DNA of 64,000 nucleotides from Aestuariimicrobium ganziense (GTDB lineage Bacteria > Actinomycetota > Actinomycetes > Propionibacteriales > Propionibacteriaceae): NCBI RefSeq assembly GCF_015352975.1, contig NZ_JACYIZ010000007.1, positions 57,330 to 121,329 of the forward strand, read 5' to 3'. Below, in pieces: positions 17,907-26,517 of the stretch. The notes under the pieces were generated by a model. That model saw nothing but the letters and a program-made list of their open reading frames with translations. It was not told the DNA's origin and searched no databases. Numbering within the stretch: position 1 is the first letter of the stretch; the number at the start of each line of letters is the position of its first letter. The position numbers and the translations under genes were made by a program.

Positions 17907-18812
17907 GTGGACAACCGTGCCGAGATCCAGGACTTCCTGAGCAGCCGCCGTGGGCGGGTGCAACCCCAGGACGTCGGCCTGCCAGGACCGGAACGCCGGC
18001 GCCGGGTGCCCGGCCTCAAGCGTGAGGAGGTCGCGCTGCTGGCCGGTGTCAGCGTCGACTACTACGCCCGGCTCGAACGCGGGCAGCTCAGGGGTGTGTC
18101 CGACCAGGTGCTCGAGGCGATCGCCGACGCGTTGCGGCTGGACGAGGCCGAGCGCACCCACCTGCGCGACCTGGCGGCCGCAGCTGGAGCCTCCCCGAGG
18201 CGTCAGCGGCAGCGCCCGACACCGACGGCCAAGGTGCGTGCCAGCGTGGTCACCCTGCTGGAGTCGATGACCGTGCCCGCCTACGTGCGTGACGCCCGCT
18301 TCGACATCCTGGCCGCCAACCAGGCCTGCGTCGCCCTCTACGACGGGGTGCTGCGCGCCGAGGCGCTGCCACTGAACCTGGCCCGGTTCATCTTCCTGGA
18401 TGCCCGCTCGCACGCCCTGTACCGCGACTGGGACGAGGTGGCCGAGGCCACGGTGGCCTCGCTGCGTGCCCAGGCCGGCCGCGACCCGATGGACAAGCCG
18501 CTGACCGACCTGATCGGTGAGCTGATGGCCCGCAGCCACCCGTTCGCCACAGCCTGGGCCAAGCACGACGTGGGTCGGCACTCCACTGCGCTGAAGCGGC
18601 TGCGCAACGCCGAGGTCGGTGACCTGGAGCTCACCGGGGATGCCCTGGAGTTGTCAGCCGACGGCCTCACCGTGATCGTGTACACGGCAGCAGCGGGCAG
18701 TGCGGACGAGGAGAAGCTGAGGCTGCTCTGCAGCTGGAACGGATCGGCACCGCGCGACGATGCGGTGGTCCATCATGGGAGCCATGTCGCAGAACACCCC
18801 CCGGCCCGCTGA
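17907..18812 (+). CDS. XRE-family regulator with MmyB-like ligand domain
   Basis: A 301-residue transcription regulator. The N-terminal helix-turn-helix (RVPGLKREEVALLAGVSVDYYARLERGQ) is followed by an MmyB-like ligand-binding domain starting near residue 105 (VPAYVRDARFDILAANQACVALY), the domain found in actinobacterial regulators of reductase genes. The GTG at 17907 has TAGCGT 6 nt upstream and no ribosome-binding site, so its mRNA is probably leaderless. Divergent from two aldo/keto reductases. Confidence 0.9.
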   Translation: MDNRAEIQDFLSSRRGRVQPQDVGLPGPERRRRVPGLKREEVALLAGVSVDYYARLERGQLRGVSDQVLEAIADALRLDEAERTHLRDLAAAAGASPRRQRQRPTPTAKVRASVVTLLESMTVPAYVRDARFDILAANQACVALYDGVLRAEALPLNLARFIFLDARSHALYRDWDEVAEATVASLRAQAGRDPMDKPLTDLIGELMARSHPFATAWAKHDVGRHSTALKRLRNAEVGDLELTGDALELSADGLTVIVYTAAAGSADEEKLRLLCSWNGSAPRDDAVVHHGSHVAEHPPAR

Positions 18813-19260
18813 CTCGTCCTACGGAGCATCGGGCATCGCCGACCCGGCACTGGTCGTCGGCCACACCCGCCAGAAGCACCGCTGGTACTCGACCTGGTAT
18901 GCCGCCTTCGGCTTCGCGAACTTGGTGATGGTCGGTCTGGTGGCGCTGCTCGGCTCGCCGTGGGGATGGATCCTGGCGATCATCCTCGGGGTGGTCGCGA
19001 TGATCCCGCTGGTGAAGTTCGTGATGACCTGGCCCCAGATCGCGACCGAGCACCGCGGCACCACCGCCATGTTCTGGATCGGTCTGGTCGTCATCTGGGG
19101 GGTGGCCTGCTGGCTGGCCAACCGGGACGACGGGCAGCGCTGGATCTACTGGGCGGCCGGTCTGGTCATGCTGGTGCTGGGTCTGGTCGCCGCCGCGCTG
19201 ATCCGCAAGCGTTCCGACGACGCCCCGGCACCGCAGACTCCCAGCGGCGCCGTCTTCTGA
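18784..19260 (+). CDS. Small four-helix membrane protein
   Basis: A 158-residue protein with a polar N-terminus and about four transmembrane helices (residues ~33-53, 56-80, 92-108, 117-138), ending in a basic tail (IRKRSDDAPAP). I recognise no family. The ATG at 18784 follows a CATCAT -10-like hexamer at 7 nt; an upstream ATG at 18760 in frame is also possible. Either start overlaps the end of the XRE gene, so co-transcription is possible. Confidence 0.65.
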   Translation: MSQNTPRPADSSYGASGIADPALVVGHTRQKHRWYSTWYAAFGFANLVMVGLVALLGSPWGWILAIILGVVAMIPLVKFVMTWPQIATEHRGTTAMFWIGLVVIWGVACWLANRDDGQRWIYWAAGLVMLVLGLVAAALIRKRSDDAPAPQTPSGAVF

Positions 19261-19281
19261 CGCTGAGGCACGCAGCCCGGG

Positions 19282-19794
19282 TCAGCGGGGGCCTACGCGG
19301 GGCATCACATGACGCTCCACCAACCCGGTGATCAGCGCCAGCGGTGCCGCGGCCTTCGACGCCACGCCGGCCTGAGGTGGCAGCACGCCACGATCGGCCA
19401 GCCCGGGCCCGATCACCGACAGCATCCGGGCCACCGCCGGCAGGGGACGGATGAACAGCGTCACCTCGGCGATCAGCCCGTCCGGGCCCAGGCGCAGCCA
19501 CTGCACCTCTTCGAGGTTCTCCCCGGCCAAGGTCTGCTGCCCGTGCACCACCCCGTCGTCACCGGCGCCGGTGACCCGGACGATCTCGATGTCGCGCAGG
19601 GGCTCGAAGGCAGCCTCGAACACGCCCATCACCGCTGGTCGTCCCTCGAAGCGGAAGGCGTCGGTCAGCGGCGAGACCAGCACGGCGTCGGGTGACAGTT
19701 GCTCGGCCATCACGGCCAGGTCGGTGTGGCGGTCGGCCTCGACCCAGGCCGCGATCGCCGGTGGCTGCCCACCTGCGGCCGCGCGGTCACTCAT
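19282..19794 (-). CDS. NTF2-like (SnoaL-type) protein
   Basis: A 170-residue protein whose first 125 residues fit the NTF2-like cone fold: AIAAWVEADRHTDLAVMAEQLSPDAVLVSPL, then a strand-rich middle and WLRLGPDGLIAEVTLFIRPLPA. Such folds hold small ligands or act as isomerases; the role here is unknown. Its ATG overlaps the stop of the PhyH gene by 8 nt, so the two are translationally coupled and may act together. Confidence 0.7.
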   Translation of the reverse strand: MSDRAAAGGQPPAIAAWVEADRHTDLAVMAEQLSPDAVLVSPLTDAFRFEGRPAVMGVFEAAFEPLRDIEIVRVTGAGDDGVVHGQQTLAGENLEEVQWLRLGPDGLIAEVTLFIRPLPAVARMLSVIGPGLADRGVLPPQAGVASKAAAPLALITGLVERHVMPRVGPR

Positions 19795-20683
19795 GGTCGA
19801 GGACGAGCCCTTCCTCGCCGACCACCTCGATCACCTGCTTGCCGTCCTGGTCGACCCACACCCCGCACGAGCCGCCACCCTCGGCGATCTCGAGTTCGAG
19901 CGGCTTGCCGTCCATGGTGAGCGCAGGGTTGTAGAACTTGGCCACCTTCTCGGCGTCGCCCTGGATGTAGTGGCCGATCAGCGAGCGGCGGAAGCGGTCT
20001 TCGGTGGTGTTGGGGTTCGAACCGTGCACCACCTGGCCGTTGAAGAACAGCACGTCACCGGGCTGCATGCGAACCGGTTCGGGCTCGACACCCTCGGGCA
20101 GCGGCACGGTCACGTCGGTGAACGACTGCGAGGTGTCGGCGGTCACCGTGCACAGCGTCTCCCACTCGTGCGAGCCGGGCACCATCTTCAGGCAACCGTT
20201 GTCCTCGTCACAGACGTCGAGCGCCATCCAGGCCGCCACGCAGGTCGACGGCTGTGCACGCAGGTAGAAGTTGTCCTGGTGGATCGCCTGACCGCGAGCA
20301 CCCGGCGGCTTGAAGTAGAGCATGGTCTGCACCGCGTAGGGGTCGCGGCCGAGCAGGGTGAACATGGCCTGCCGGATGCGTGGGTGCAGCAGGTAGCCCA
20401 GCGAGGTCTCGTCCCAGCGGTGCATGTGGATCATCCGCGGGTACTTCTTCAGCGGGTCGAACTCGCCCCCGCCCTCGACGCCGGCGAAGTCGCCGTCGTG
20501 GTTGCCGGCGGCGTTGAGTTCCATGAAGTGGTCTCGGTAGGCGGCGGCCTCGTCGGCCGAGAACAGTCCCCGGACGACGGTGAAGCCTCGGGTCGAGAAT
20601 TCGACGACGTGCTCGTCGGTGGCCCGGACGGCGTCGGACTGGTCGCTGGTCTGGGGGTCGGCGTTGACCTGGGTGGTGCTCAC
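19787..20683 (-). CDS. Phytanoyl-CoA dioxygenase family protein
   Basis: A 298-residue Fe(II)/2-oxoglutarate-dependent oxygenase of the PhyH family. The metal ligands are H and D in GQAIHQDNFYLRAQP and a distal H in NGQVVHGSNPN; the 2-oxoglutarate arginine is in FRRSLIGHYI. The substrate is not deducible. GTG at 20683 (VSTTQVNAD) was preferred because AAGGAG lies 5 nt upstream; an in-frame ATG at 20701 overlaps that site. Coupled to the NTF2-like gene and divergent from pta. Confidence 0.88.
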   Translation of the reverse strand: MSTTQVNADPQTSDQSDAVRATDEHVVEFSTRGFTVVRGLFSADEAAAYRDHFMELNAAGNHDGDFAGVEGGGEFDPLKKYPRMIHMHRWDETSLGYLLHPRIRQAMFTLLGRDPYAVQTMLYFKPPGARGQAIHQDNFYLRAQPSTCVAAWMALDVCDEDNGCLKMVPGSHEWETLCTVTADTSQSFTDVTVPLPEGVEPEPVRMQPGDVLFFNGQVVHGSNPNTTEDRFRRSLIGHYIQGDAEKVAKFYNPALTMDGKPLELEIAEGGGSCGVWVDQDGKQVIEVVGEEGLVLDHE

Positions 20684-20851
20684 GGATGCTCCTTCGGGCA
20701 TGCGGCGGGCGAGAGTTCGTCCAAGCGTAGGCAGAGCACCCACCAACCGCACAGTGATGCAGGACGAACACGCGACCGACCCGCACAATTCTCTGCCGCA
20801 GCCGAGGGTGGCTCTCTGTTCGCCCCGCCGCCCAGCCGGTGGGTGGCTCGA

Positions 20852-20863
20852 TAGGCTGACGGG
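20852..20863 (+). promoter_or_regulatory. -10 box and leaderless start of pta
   Basis: TAGGCT (20852-20857), then 6 nt, then the GTG start at 20864. There is no Shine-Dalgarno sequence. The hexamer and spacing are the same as at the flavin reductase gene. Confidence 0.5.
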
Positions 20864-23065
20864 GTGACCAAGAGTCTCTACGTGGCGTCCGTCGAGGGAC
20901 GCGTGGGCAAGAGTGCCATCGCCCTGGGCCTGATCGAGTCGCTCACCCGGCAGGTCGAGTCCATCGGCGTGTTCCGTCCGCTGGTCAAGGACGTCGAGGA
21001 CGACGTGGTGCTGCGCACCCTGGTCGGCATGCCGATGATCGACCAGTCCTACGAGGACGCGGTCGGGGTCAGCTACGAGCGGCTCGGGCAGGACGCCGAT
21101 GCTGCGATGGAGGCGATCGTCGCCAAGTTCGGTGCCATCCGTGACCGCTACGACGCCGTGGTGATCGTCGGCTCCGACTACTCCGACGTGCAGTCGCCCA
21201 CCGAGATGGCGTTCAACGCCGAGGTGGCTGCCAACCTCAACGCGCCGGTGATCATCGCCATCAACGGACGACGCAAGTCGCCCACCGAGGTGCGTCGCTC
21301 CGCGCGGGTGGCACTGCAGGAGTTCGAGAACCACCACACCGACGTGATCGCGATCATCGCCAACCGCTGCGAGCCCGACCAGCGCGACGAGGCCGCGGCC
21401 GAACTCGCCTCACTCGAGGGCAACTACGTCACCGCCGCGATGCCCGACGACCCGGTGCTCGGCGCCCCCACGGTGCGGGCCCAGTTCGAGGCCCTGGACG
21501 CCAGGCTGTGGCTGGGCGACCCGAAGATGCTCGACCGCGAGTCGCTGGGCGTACTGGTCAGTTCGATGACCCTGCCCAACCTGCTCGACCGGCTCGAGCC
21601 GGAGTTCTCGCTGGTCGCGCCGTCCGACCGGCTCGACCTGCTCCCGGGGCTGACCATGGCGCACCGCTCTGGCACCTTCCCCAACCTGGCAGCGATCTTC
21701 CTGGTCGGCGGCTACCCGATTCCCGACACCGTCACCCGCCTGCTCAAGGGGATCCAGTGCGAGCTGCCGATCGGGCTGGTGCAACAGGGCACCTTCCGCA
21801 CCGCCGAGAAGCTGTTCGGCATGGAGGGGACGATGACCTCGTCCCCGCGCAAGGTCGAGGTGGCCCGCCGACTGTTCAACCAGTACGTGGACGACGAGGC
21901 GATCCTGGCCGCGATGCACCTGGAGCGAGCCGAGATCCGCACCCCGGTGATGTTCGAGTACCAGATCATGCAGCAGGCCCGCGCCAACAAGCGCACCATC
22001 GTGCTGCCCGAGGCCAGTGACCCCCGGATCCTGGAGTCGGCGAGCATCATCCTGCAGCGTGGCGTGGCCAACATCGTCCTGCTCGGCGACCCCACCGAAG
22101 TGAAGCGGCAGTCGCACGCCCAGGGCTTCGACATCGACGGTGCGGTGGTGGTCGACCCGACCAACCCTGACCTGGCCGAGCGGTTCGCCGAGGAGTACGC
22201 CCGGCTGCGCGCCCACAAGGGCATGACCATCGAGAAGGCCCGTGAGGTGCTGACCGACCTGTCGTACTTCGCCACCATGATGGTGCACCTGGGCATGGCC
22301 GACGGCATGGTGTCGGGTGCGATCAACACCACCGCCAACACCATCCGGCCCAGCCTTGAGTTCATCAAGACCAAGCCCGGGGTCAAGATCGTCAGCTCGT
22401 CGTTCCTGATGTGCATGCCCGACCGGGTGCTGGTCTATGCCGACTGCGCGGTCAACCCCGACCCCACCGACGAGCAGTTGGCCGACATCGCCGTGGTGTC
22501 GTCCGAGACGGCTCGGCAGTTCGGCATCGACCCGCGGGTGGCCATGCTCAGCTACTCCACCGGCACCTCGGGTTCGGGAGCCGACGTCGACAAGGTGCGT
22601 TCGGCCACCGAGCAGGTGCGCACCCTGGCCCCCGAGCTCAAGGTCGAGGGACCGATCCAGTTCGACGCCGCCGTCGACCCCAAGGTCGGCTCGTCCAAGA
22701 TGCCGGGTTCCGAGGTGGCCGGTCAGGCGACGGTGTTCATCTTCCCCGACCTCAACACCGGCAACAACACCTACAAGGCCGTCCAACGCACCTCGGGTGC
22801 GGTGGCGGTCGGCCCGGTGCTGCAGGGGCTGAACAAGCCGGTCAACGACCTCTCGCGAGGCGCGCTCGTCGACGACATCGTCAACACCGTGGCGATCACC
22901 GCGATCCAGGCCCAGGCCGACGACACCCCGGCCGACGTCGACGCCCTGCGTGCCCTGGTCGCCCCGCCGCCACTGCCCGAGCCGACGCCGGCTCGCGACC
23001 TGCAGCCCTCTCCCGAGCGCGACATCCCGTCCGCCAGCCCCCTGCCCACCGAAGAGAGCGACTGA
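20864..23065 (+). CDS. pta: Phosphate acetyltransferase
   Basis: Long-form Pta, 733 residues, interconverting acetyl-CoA and acetyl-phosphate. It has an N-terminal P-loop-like domain (SVEGRVGKSAIALGLIES), a central DRTGG-type domain, and the C-terminal PTA_PTB catalytic domain from about residue 370 (RTIVLPEASDPRILESA; ADGMVSGAINTTANTIRP; SYSTGTSGSG; TVFIFPDLNTGNNTYKAVQ). A Pro-rich tail of about 35 residues follows. One nucleotide separates its stop from ackA. Confidence 0.97.
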   Translation: MTKSLYVASVEGRVGKSAIALGLIESLTRQVESIGVFRPLVKDVEDDVVLRTLVGMPMIDQSYEDAVGVSYERLGQDADAAMEAIVAKFGAIRDRYDAVVIVGSDYSDVQSPTEMAFNAEVAANLNAPVIIAINGRRKSPTEVRRSARVALQEFENHHTDVIAIIANRCEPDQRDEAAAELASLEGNYVTAAMPDDPVLGAPTVRAQFEALDARLWLGDPKMLDRESLGVLVSSMTLPNLLDRLEPEFSLVAPSDRLDLLPGLTMAHRSGTFPNLAAIFLVGGYPIPDTVTRLLKGIQCELPIGLVQQGTFRTAEKLFGMEGTMTSSPRKVEVARRLFNQYVDDEAILAAMHLERAEIRTPVMFEYQIMQQARANKRTIVLPEASDPRILESASIILQRGVANIVLLGDPTEVKRQSHAQGFDIDGAVVVDPTNPDLAERFAEEYARLRAHKGMTIEKAREVLTDLSYFATMMVHLGMADGMVSGAINTTANTIRPSLEFIKTKPGVKIVSSSFLMCMPDRVLVYADCAVNPDPTDEQLADIAVVSSETARQFGIDPRVAMLSYSTGTSGSGADVDKVRSATEQVRTLAPELKVEGPIQFDAAVDPKVGSSKMPGSEVAGQATVFIFPDLNTGNNTYKAVQRTSGAVAVGPVLQGLNKPVNDLSRGALVDDIVNTVAITAIQAQADDTPADVDALRALVAPPPLPEPTPARDLQPSPERDIPSASPLPTEESD

Positions 23066-23066
23066 C

Positions 23067-24257
23067 ATGGCCCGACCGATCCTGCTGCTGAACTGCGGTT
23101 CGTCCTCGATCAAGTACCAGATGATGGACGCCGCCTCCGAGCAGGTGCTGGCCGTGGGGCTCGTCCAGAAGGTCGGTGATGCCGGGGCGGGCACCCTCGA
23201 CCACGAGGTGGCTGGCGAGAACTTCCAGCTCGAGCAGCGCTTCGAGAACCACACCGTCGCGCTCGAGGCGGTGGTGCAGATGTTCGCCGACCACGGCCCT
23301 GACCTGTCGCAGGCCGAGGCGGTCGCCCACCGCACCGTGCACGGTGGCCGGATGTTCCAGCAGACCACCGTGATCAACGACGCGGTCGTCGCCAAGCTCA
23401 AGGAGTTGTACGGGCTGGCCCCGCTGCACAACCCGCCGGGCGTGGCCGGCATCGAGGCCGCCCGCAAGGCGCTGCCCGACGTGCCACACGTGGCGGTGTT
23501 CGACACCGCGTTCTTCGCGAACCTGCCCGACGAGGCCACCACCTATGCGATCAAGCACGAGGTGGCCGACGCCCTCAACATCCGCAAGTACGGCTTCCAC
23601 GGCACCTCGCACCAGTTCGTGTCGGCCAAGGTCGCCGAGTTCCTGGGCCGCGACATCAACGAGCTGAAGCAGATCGTCGCCCACCTGGGCAACGGGGCCT
23701 CGATGTCGGCCGTTGACGGTGGCAGGCCGATCGAGACCACGATGGGCCTGACCCCGCTGCAGGGCCTGGTGATGGGCACCCGCTGCGGCGACGTCGACCC
23801 CGGGCTGTTCGCCTACCTGCAGCGCAAGTACGGCTGGGACGTCAACGAGACCGACTCGTTCCTCAACAAGCAGTCAGGCATGTTGGGCCTGACCGGCAAG
23901 ACCGACATGCGCGACGTCAAGGCACTGGTCGACGCCGGTGACCCGCAGGCCATCCTCGGCCGTGACGTCTACGTGCACCGTCTGGTCAGCTACATCGGCT
24001 CCTACACCGCGCTGCTCGGCGGCCTCGACGTGCTCACCTTCACCGCTGGTGTCGGTGAGAACGCGGCCTGGATCCGCGCCGAGGTGCTGCAGCGACTGGC
24101 GCCGTTCGGCGTCCGGATGGACGAGCAGGCCAACGAGGTGCGCTCGAAGGAGCCGCGCCGGATCTCGACCGATGACTCGACGGTCACGGTGCTGGTGGTG
24201 CCCACCAACGAGGAACTGGCGATGGCACGCGAGACCTTGGCCGTCATCGACGGCTGA
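23067..24257 (+). CDS. ackA: Acetate kinase
   Basis: Acetate kinase, 396 residues, making ATP and acetate from acetyl-phosphate and ADP. ASKHA-fold motifs: LLLNCGSSSIKYQM (phosphate 1), AVAHRTVHGGRMF, VAVFDTAFFANLP, VAHLGNGASMSAVDGG (phosphate 2), GTRCGDVDPG and VLTFTAGVGENAAWIR (adenosine). The ATG is 1 nt after the pta stop, so Pta and AckA are made together as a fermentative or overflow acetate branch. Confidence 0.98.
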   Translation: MARPILLLNCGSSSIKYQMMDAASEQVLAVGLVQKVGDAGAGTLDHEVAGENFQLEQRFENHTVALEAVVQMFADHGPDLSQAEAVAHRTVHGGRMFQQTTVINDAVVAKLKELYGLAPLHNPPGVAGIEAARKALPDVPHVAVFDTAFFANLPDEATTYAIKHEVADALNIRKYGFHGTSHQFVSAKVAEFLGRDINELKQIVAHLGNGASMSAVDGGRPIETTMGLTPLQGLVMGTRCGDVDPGLFAYLQRKYGWDVNETDSFLNKQSGMLGLTGKTDMRDVKALVDAGDPQAILGRDVYVHRLVSYIGSYTALLGGLDVLTFTAGVGENAAWIRAEVLQRLAPFGVRMDEQANEVRSKEPRRISTDDSTVTVLVVPTNEELAMARETLAVIDG

Positions 24258-24264
24258 GGGGTGG

Positions 24265-24759
24265 CTACTCCGCGCCCAGCCAGGCGACCAGTGCGGCGAG
24301 GTTGCGCTGCAGCCGAGCCACCTTCTGTTCGGGGGTGAGCGTCTCGGCCGGCTGCACTCTGGCCGGCAACTTCCGTCCTCGCACGTAGAGCGAGCAGGCC
24401 AGGTCGGCGCACAGGTAGTTCCCACGGGAGTCACCCGCGCGTCCCCTGGGCCCGGGACGGGTGGCGGTCATCAACGCAATGTCACTGGCGGGATGCACCG
24501 TACGGCACAGCGAGCACATCCCCTGCCGACTCGTTCCAGCGCGGGGTCTGGCCTGCTTCAACAGGAAGCCGATCAGCGTCCCATCGGCGCGCTCGGTGAC
24601 CAGGTATGACGTGGTGCTGCCCGACGGGTCGGCCCAACCGAGCAGGTCGAGGTCGTCCCAGGGCTGACCGTCGAGGTCGGGCAGGCTGATCCGCTTGGCC
24701 GCCGTCTGGGAGCAGTTGACGAAGCTGGAACGAATCTGGTCTGCGGTCAGCGGCTTCAC
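24265..24759 (-). CDS. FBP-domain (EF-G-binding type) zinc-finger protein
   Basis: A 164-residue protein matching the FBP family, related to the C-terminal zinc-finger region of FusB-type EF-G-binding proteins. The N-terminal helical part (LTADQIRSSFVNCSQ) is followed by a strand-rich core and a treble-clef finger: MCSLCRTVH and, 30 residues later, YLCADLACSLYVRGRK. It may act on ribosomes or EF-G, but that is family knowledge, not shown here. GTG start at 24759. Converges closely on ackA. Confidence 0.82.
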   Translation of the reverse strand: MKPLTADQIRSSFVNCSQTAAKRISLPDLDGQPWDDLDLLGWADPSGSTTSYLVTERADGTLIGFLLKQARPRAGTSRQGMCSLCRTVHPASDIALMTATRPGPRGRAGDSRGNYLCADLACSLYVRGRKLPARVQPAETLTPEQKVARLQRNLAALVAWLGAE

Positions 24760-24831
24760 GCTCCCATCCTGTCAGTGGATGCGCACTCACCGAAGCACCC
24801 TGGCGACCTTCGCCACTCCCGCTCAGACGCT

Positions 24832-24868
24832 GTGACACTCCCCACACTCAGCCGGTAGGTTGTCCCCC
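24832..24868 (+). promoter_or_regulatory. Promoter of the SDR-acyltransferase-AGPS operon
   Basis: A -35-like GTGACA (24832-24837) and a -10 TAGGTT (24856-24861) are 18 nt apart. The ATG follows the -10 box after 7 nt and no ribosome-binding site is present, so the first gene is probably translated from a leaderless mRNA. Confidence 0.55.
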
Positions 24869-25690
24869 ATGGCGACAGCACTCGTGACCGGCGCGACCGC
24901 AGGCATCGGCAACACGTTCGCCCGGCACCTGGCCGCCCGTGGTGACGACCTCGTCCTGGTGGCGCGCGACCGCGACCGGTTGAACGAGACCGCTGAGCAA
25001 CTGCACCGTGCCTATGGGGTCGACGTCGAGGTGCTGGTCGCCGACCTGTCGGACGAGGCCCAGCTCTCCGCAGTCGCCGAGCGGGTCGAGAGCGCCGATC
25101 GTCCGATCGAACTGCTCGTCAACAACGCCGGGTTCGGCCTGCACGCCAAGCTGCTCGAGGCCGACAAGCTGCCCCTGCAGCGCCAGGCGATGGACGTGAT
25201 GTGCTGGGCTGTCCTGGTGCTCTCGGGCGCCGCCGGTCGGGCGATGAAGGCCCGCGGCCACGGCACCATCATCAACGTGGCCTCGACCAGCGCCTGGATC
25301 ACCGCCGGCAACTACTCCGCGATCAAGTCGTGGGCGCTGGCCTACACCGAGGGCCTCTACAACGAACTCAAGGGCAGCGGGGTCAATGTCAGCGCGCTGT
25401 GCCCGGGTTGGGTGCGTACCGAGTTCCACCAACGCGCCGGCATCAGCGCCAACCTGCCCGACATCGTCTGGGTCGACATCGACACCCTGGTCTCCGAGGC
25501 CCTGGCCGACGCCGAGAAGGGCGTGGTCATCTCGATCCCCACCTTCAAGTGGAAGGCCGCGATCTTCGTCGCGCAGCACGGGCCGCGCAGCTTCATCCGC
25601 TGGTTCAGCCGGCAGTTGTCGTCCAGTCGCCACAAGCAGCACGCTCGGCGGCCGCACCTGCACAAGCAGCACTCCCAGAAGGCGTCGTGA
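24869..25690 (+). CDS. Short-chain dehydrogenase/reductase
   Basis: A 273-residue Rossmann-fold SDR. Cofactor motif TGATAGIG near the N-terminus, LVNNAGFG, catalytic Ser in NVASTSAW and YxxxK in NYSAIKSWALA. A basic C-terminal tail (RHKQHARRPHLHKQHSQK) follows a hydrophobic stretch, suggesting membrane association like long-chain ketoacyl or acyl-DHAP reductases. It overlaps the next gene as GTGA. In context it could reduce acyl- or alkyl-dihydroxyacetone-phosphate. Confidence 0.88.
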   Translation: MATALVTGATAGIGNTFARHLAARGDDLVLVARDRDRLNETAEQLHRAYGVDVEVLVADLSDEAQLSAVAERVESADRPIELLVNNAGFGLHAKLLEADKLPLQRQAMDVMCWAVLVLSGAAGRAMKARGHGTIINVASTSAWITAGNYSAIKSWALAYTEGLYNELKGSGVNVSALCPGWVRTEFHQRAGISANLPDIVWVDIDTLVSEALADAEKGVVISIPTFKWKAAIFVAQHGPRSFIRWFSRQLSSSRHKQHARRPHLHKQHSQKAS

Positions 25691-26517
25691 CCACCGAGCC
25701 GCGGCCGGCCGGCAGGGGCCGCTACACCAACGCCTGGCACCGCGCGGCCCGCTCGGCCACGCGCATCCTGTTCCTCAAGCCGTTCGTGTGGCGACTGCTC
25801 GACGTCAAGGTGCACGGGCTCGACCGCATCACCAACACCCCCGAGACCTTCATCGTGGTCGGCAACCACTCCTCAGACCTCGACGCCCCGCTGATCTTCG
25901 GCGGCCTGCCCGGACGGATGAGCAGGTACCTGACCACCGGTGTCGCGGCCGACCGGTTCTTCACCAAGTGGTGGGGCAAGGCCTACACCTCGCTGCTGTT
26001 CAACGCCTTCCCGGTCGAGCGTGGCGGCAAGTCCAAGTCGGACGACAGCAAGCGCAACTCACGTCGAGGCCTCGCCCAGCAACTGCTCAACGACGGCATC
26101 CCGATCCTGCTGTTCGCCGAAGGGACGCGTTCCCGCACGGGCGCGATGGGGCCGCTTCGTCCCGGAGCCGCCTCGCTGGCGATCGCGCGGCACGTGCCGA
26201 TCATCCCGGTGGCCATCGTCGGCGCCTACACCGCCTGGCCCAGCCACCAGAAGAGCCTGCCCTCTGGTCGTCCGCCGGTGCACGTGGTGTTCGGGCACCC
26301 GATGATGCCGGCGCCAGGCGAGATCGCCCACCAGTTCAGCGAGCGCATCCGCCGTCGTATCGTCGAACTGCATGACACCACCGCCCGTGCCTACGGCATG
26401 AAGACCCTCGCGGAGTACGCCCGCACGGTCGCGCTCGAACAGTCAGACAACAGCCGCAACGAACCCCGGCGCGGCACCACGGCTCCCACCCCGGAGCCAC
26501 CGAAGGGAGAGTCATGA
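25687..26517 (+). CDS. PlsC-type lysophospholipid/glycerophosphate acyltransferase
   Basis: A 276-residue member of the PlsC acyltransferase family, which moves an acyl chain to a glycerol-phosphate-type acceptor. The HX4D catalytic motif is VVGNHSSDLDAP. Further motifs are FNAFPVERGG, the substrate-phosphate motif LLFAEGTRSRTG, and IIPVAIVGAY. The GTG at 25687 overlaps the SDR stop, and the stop overlaps the next ATG (ATGA). An early basic, Trp-rich segment may bind the membrane. Acceptor unknown; acyl-DHAP formation would fit the operon. Confidence 0.9.
   Translation: MTTEPRPAGRGRYTNAWHRAARSATRILFLKPFVWRLLDVKVHGLDRITNTPETFIVVGNHSSDLDAPLIFGGLPGRMSRYLTTGVAADRFFTKWWGKAYTSLLFNAFPVERGGKSKSDDSKRNSRRGLAQQLLNDGIPILLFAEGTRSRTGAMGPLRPGAASLAIARHVPIIPVAIVGAYTAWPSHQKSLPSGRPPVHVVFGHPMMPAPGEIAHQFSERIRRRIVELHDTTARAYGMKTLAEYARTVALEQSDNSRNEPRRGTTAPTPEPPKGES

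Noticed and set aside
21410..23542. A 710-codon minus-strand frame opposite pta and ackA
   Set aside because: pta and ackA are unmistakable. The antisense product is His/Arg/Gly-rich low complexity.
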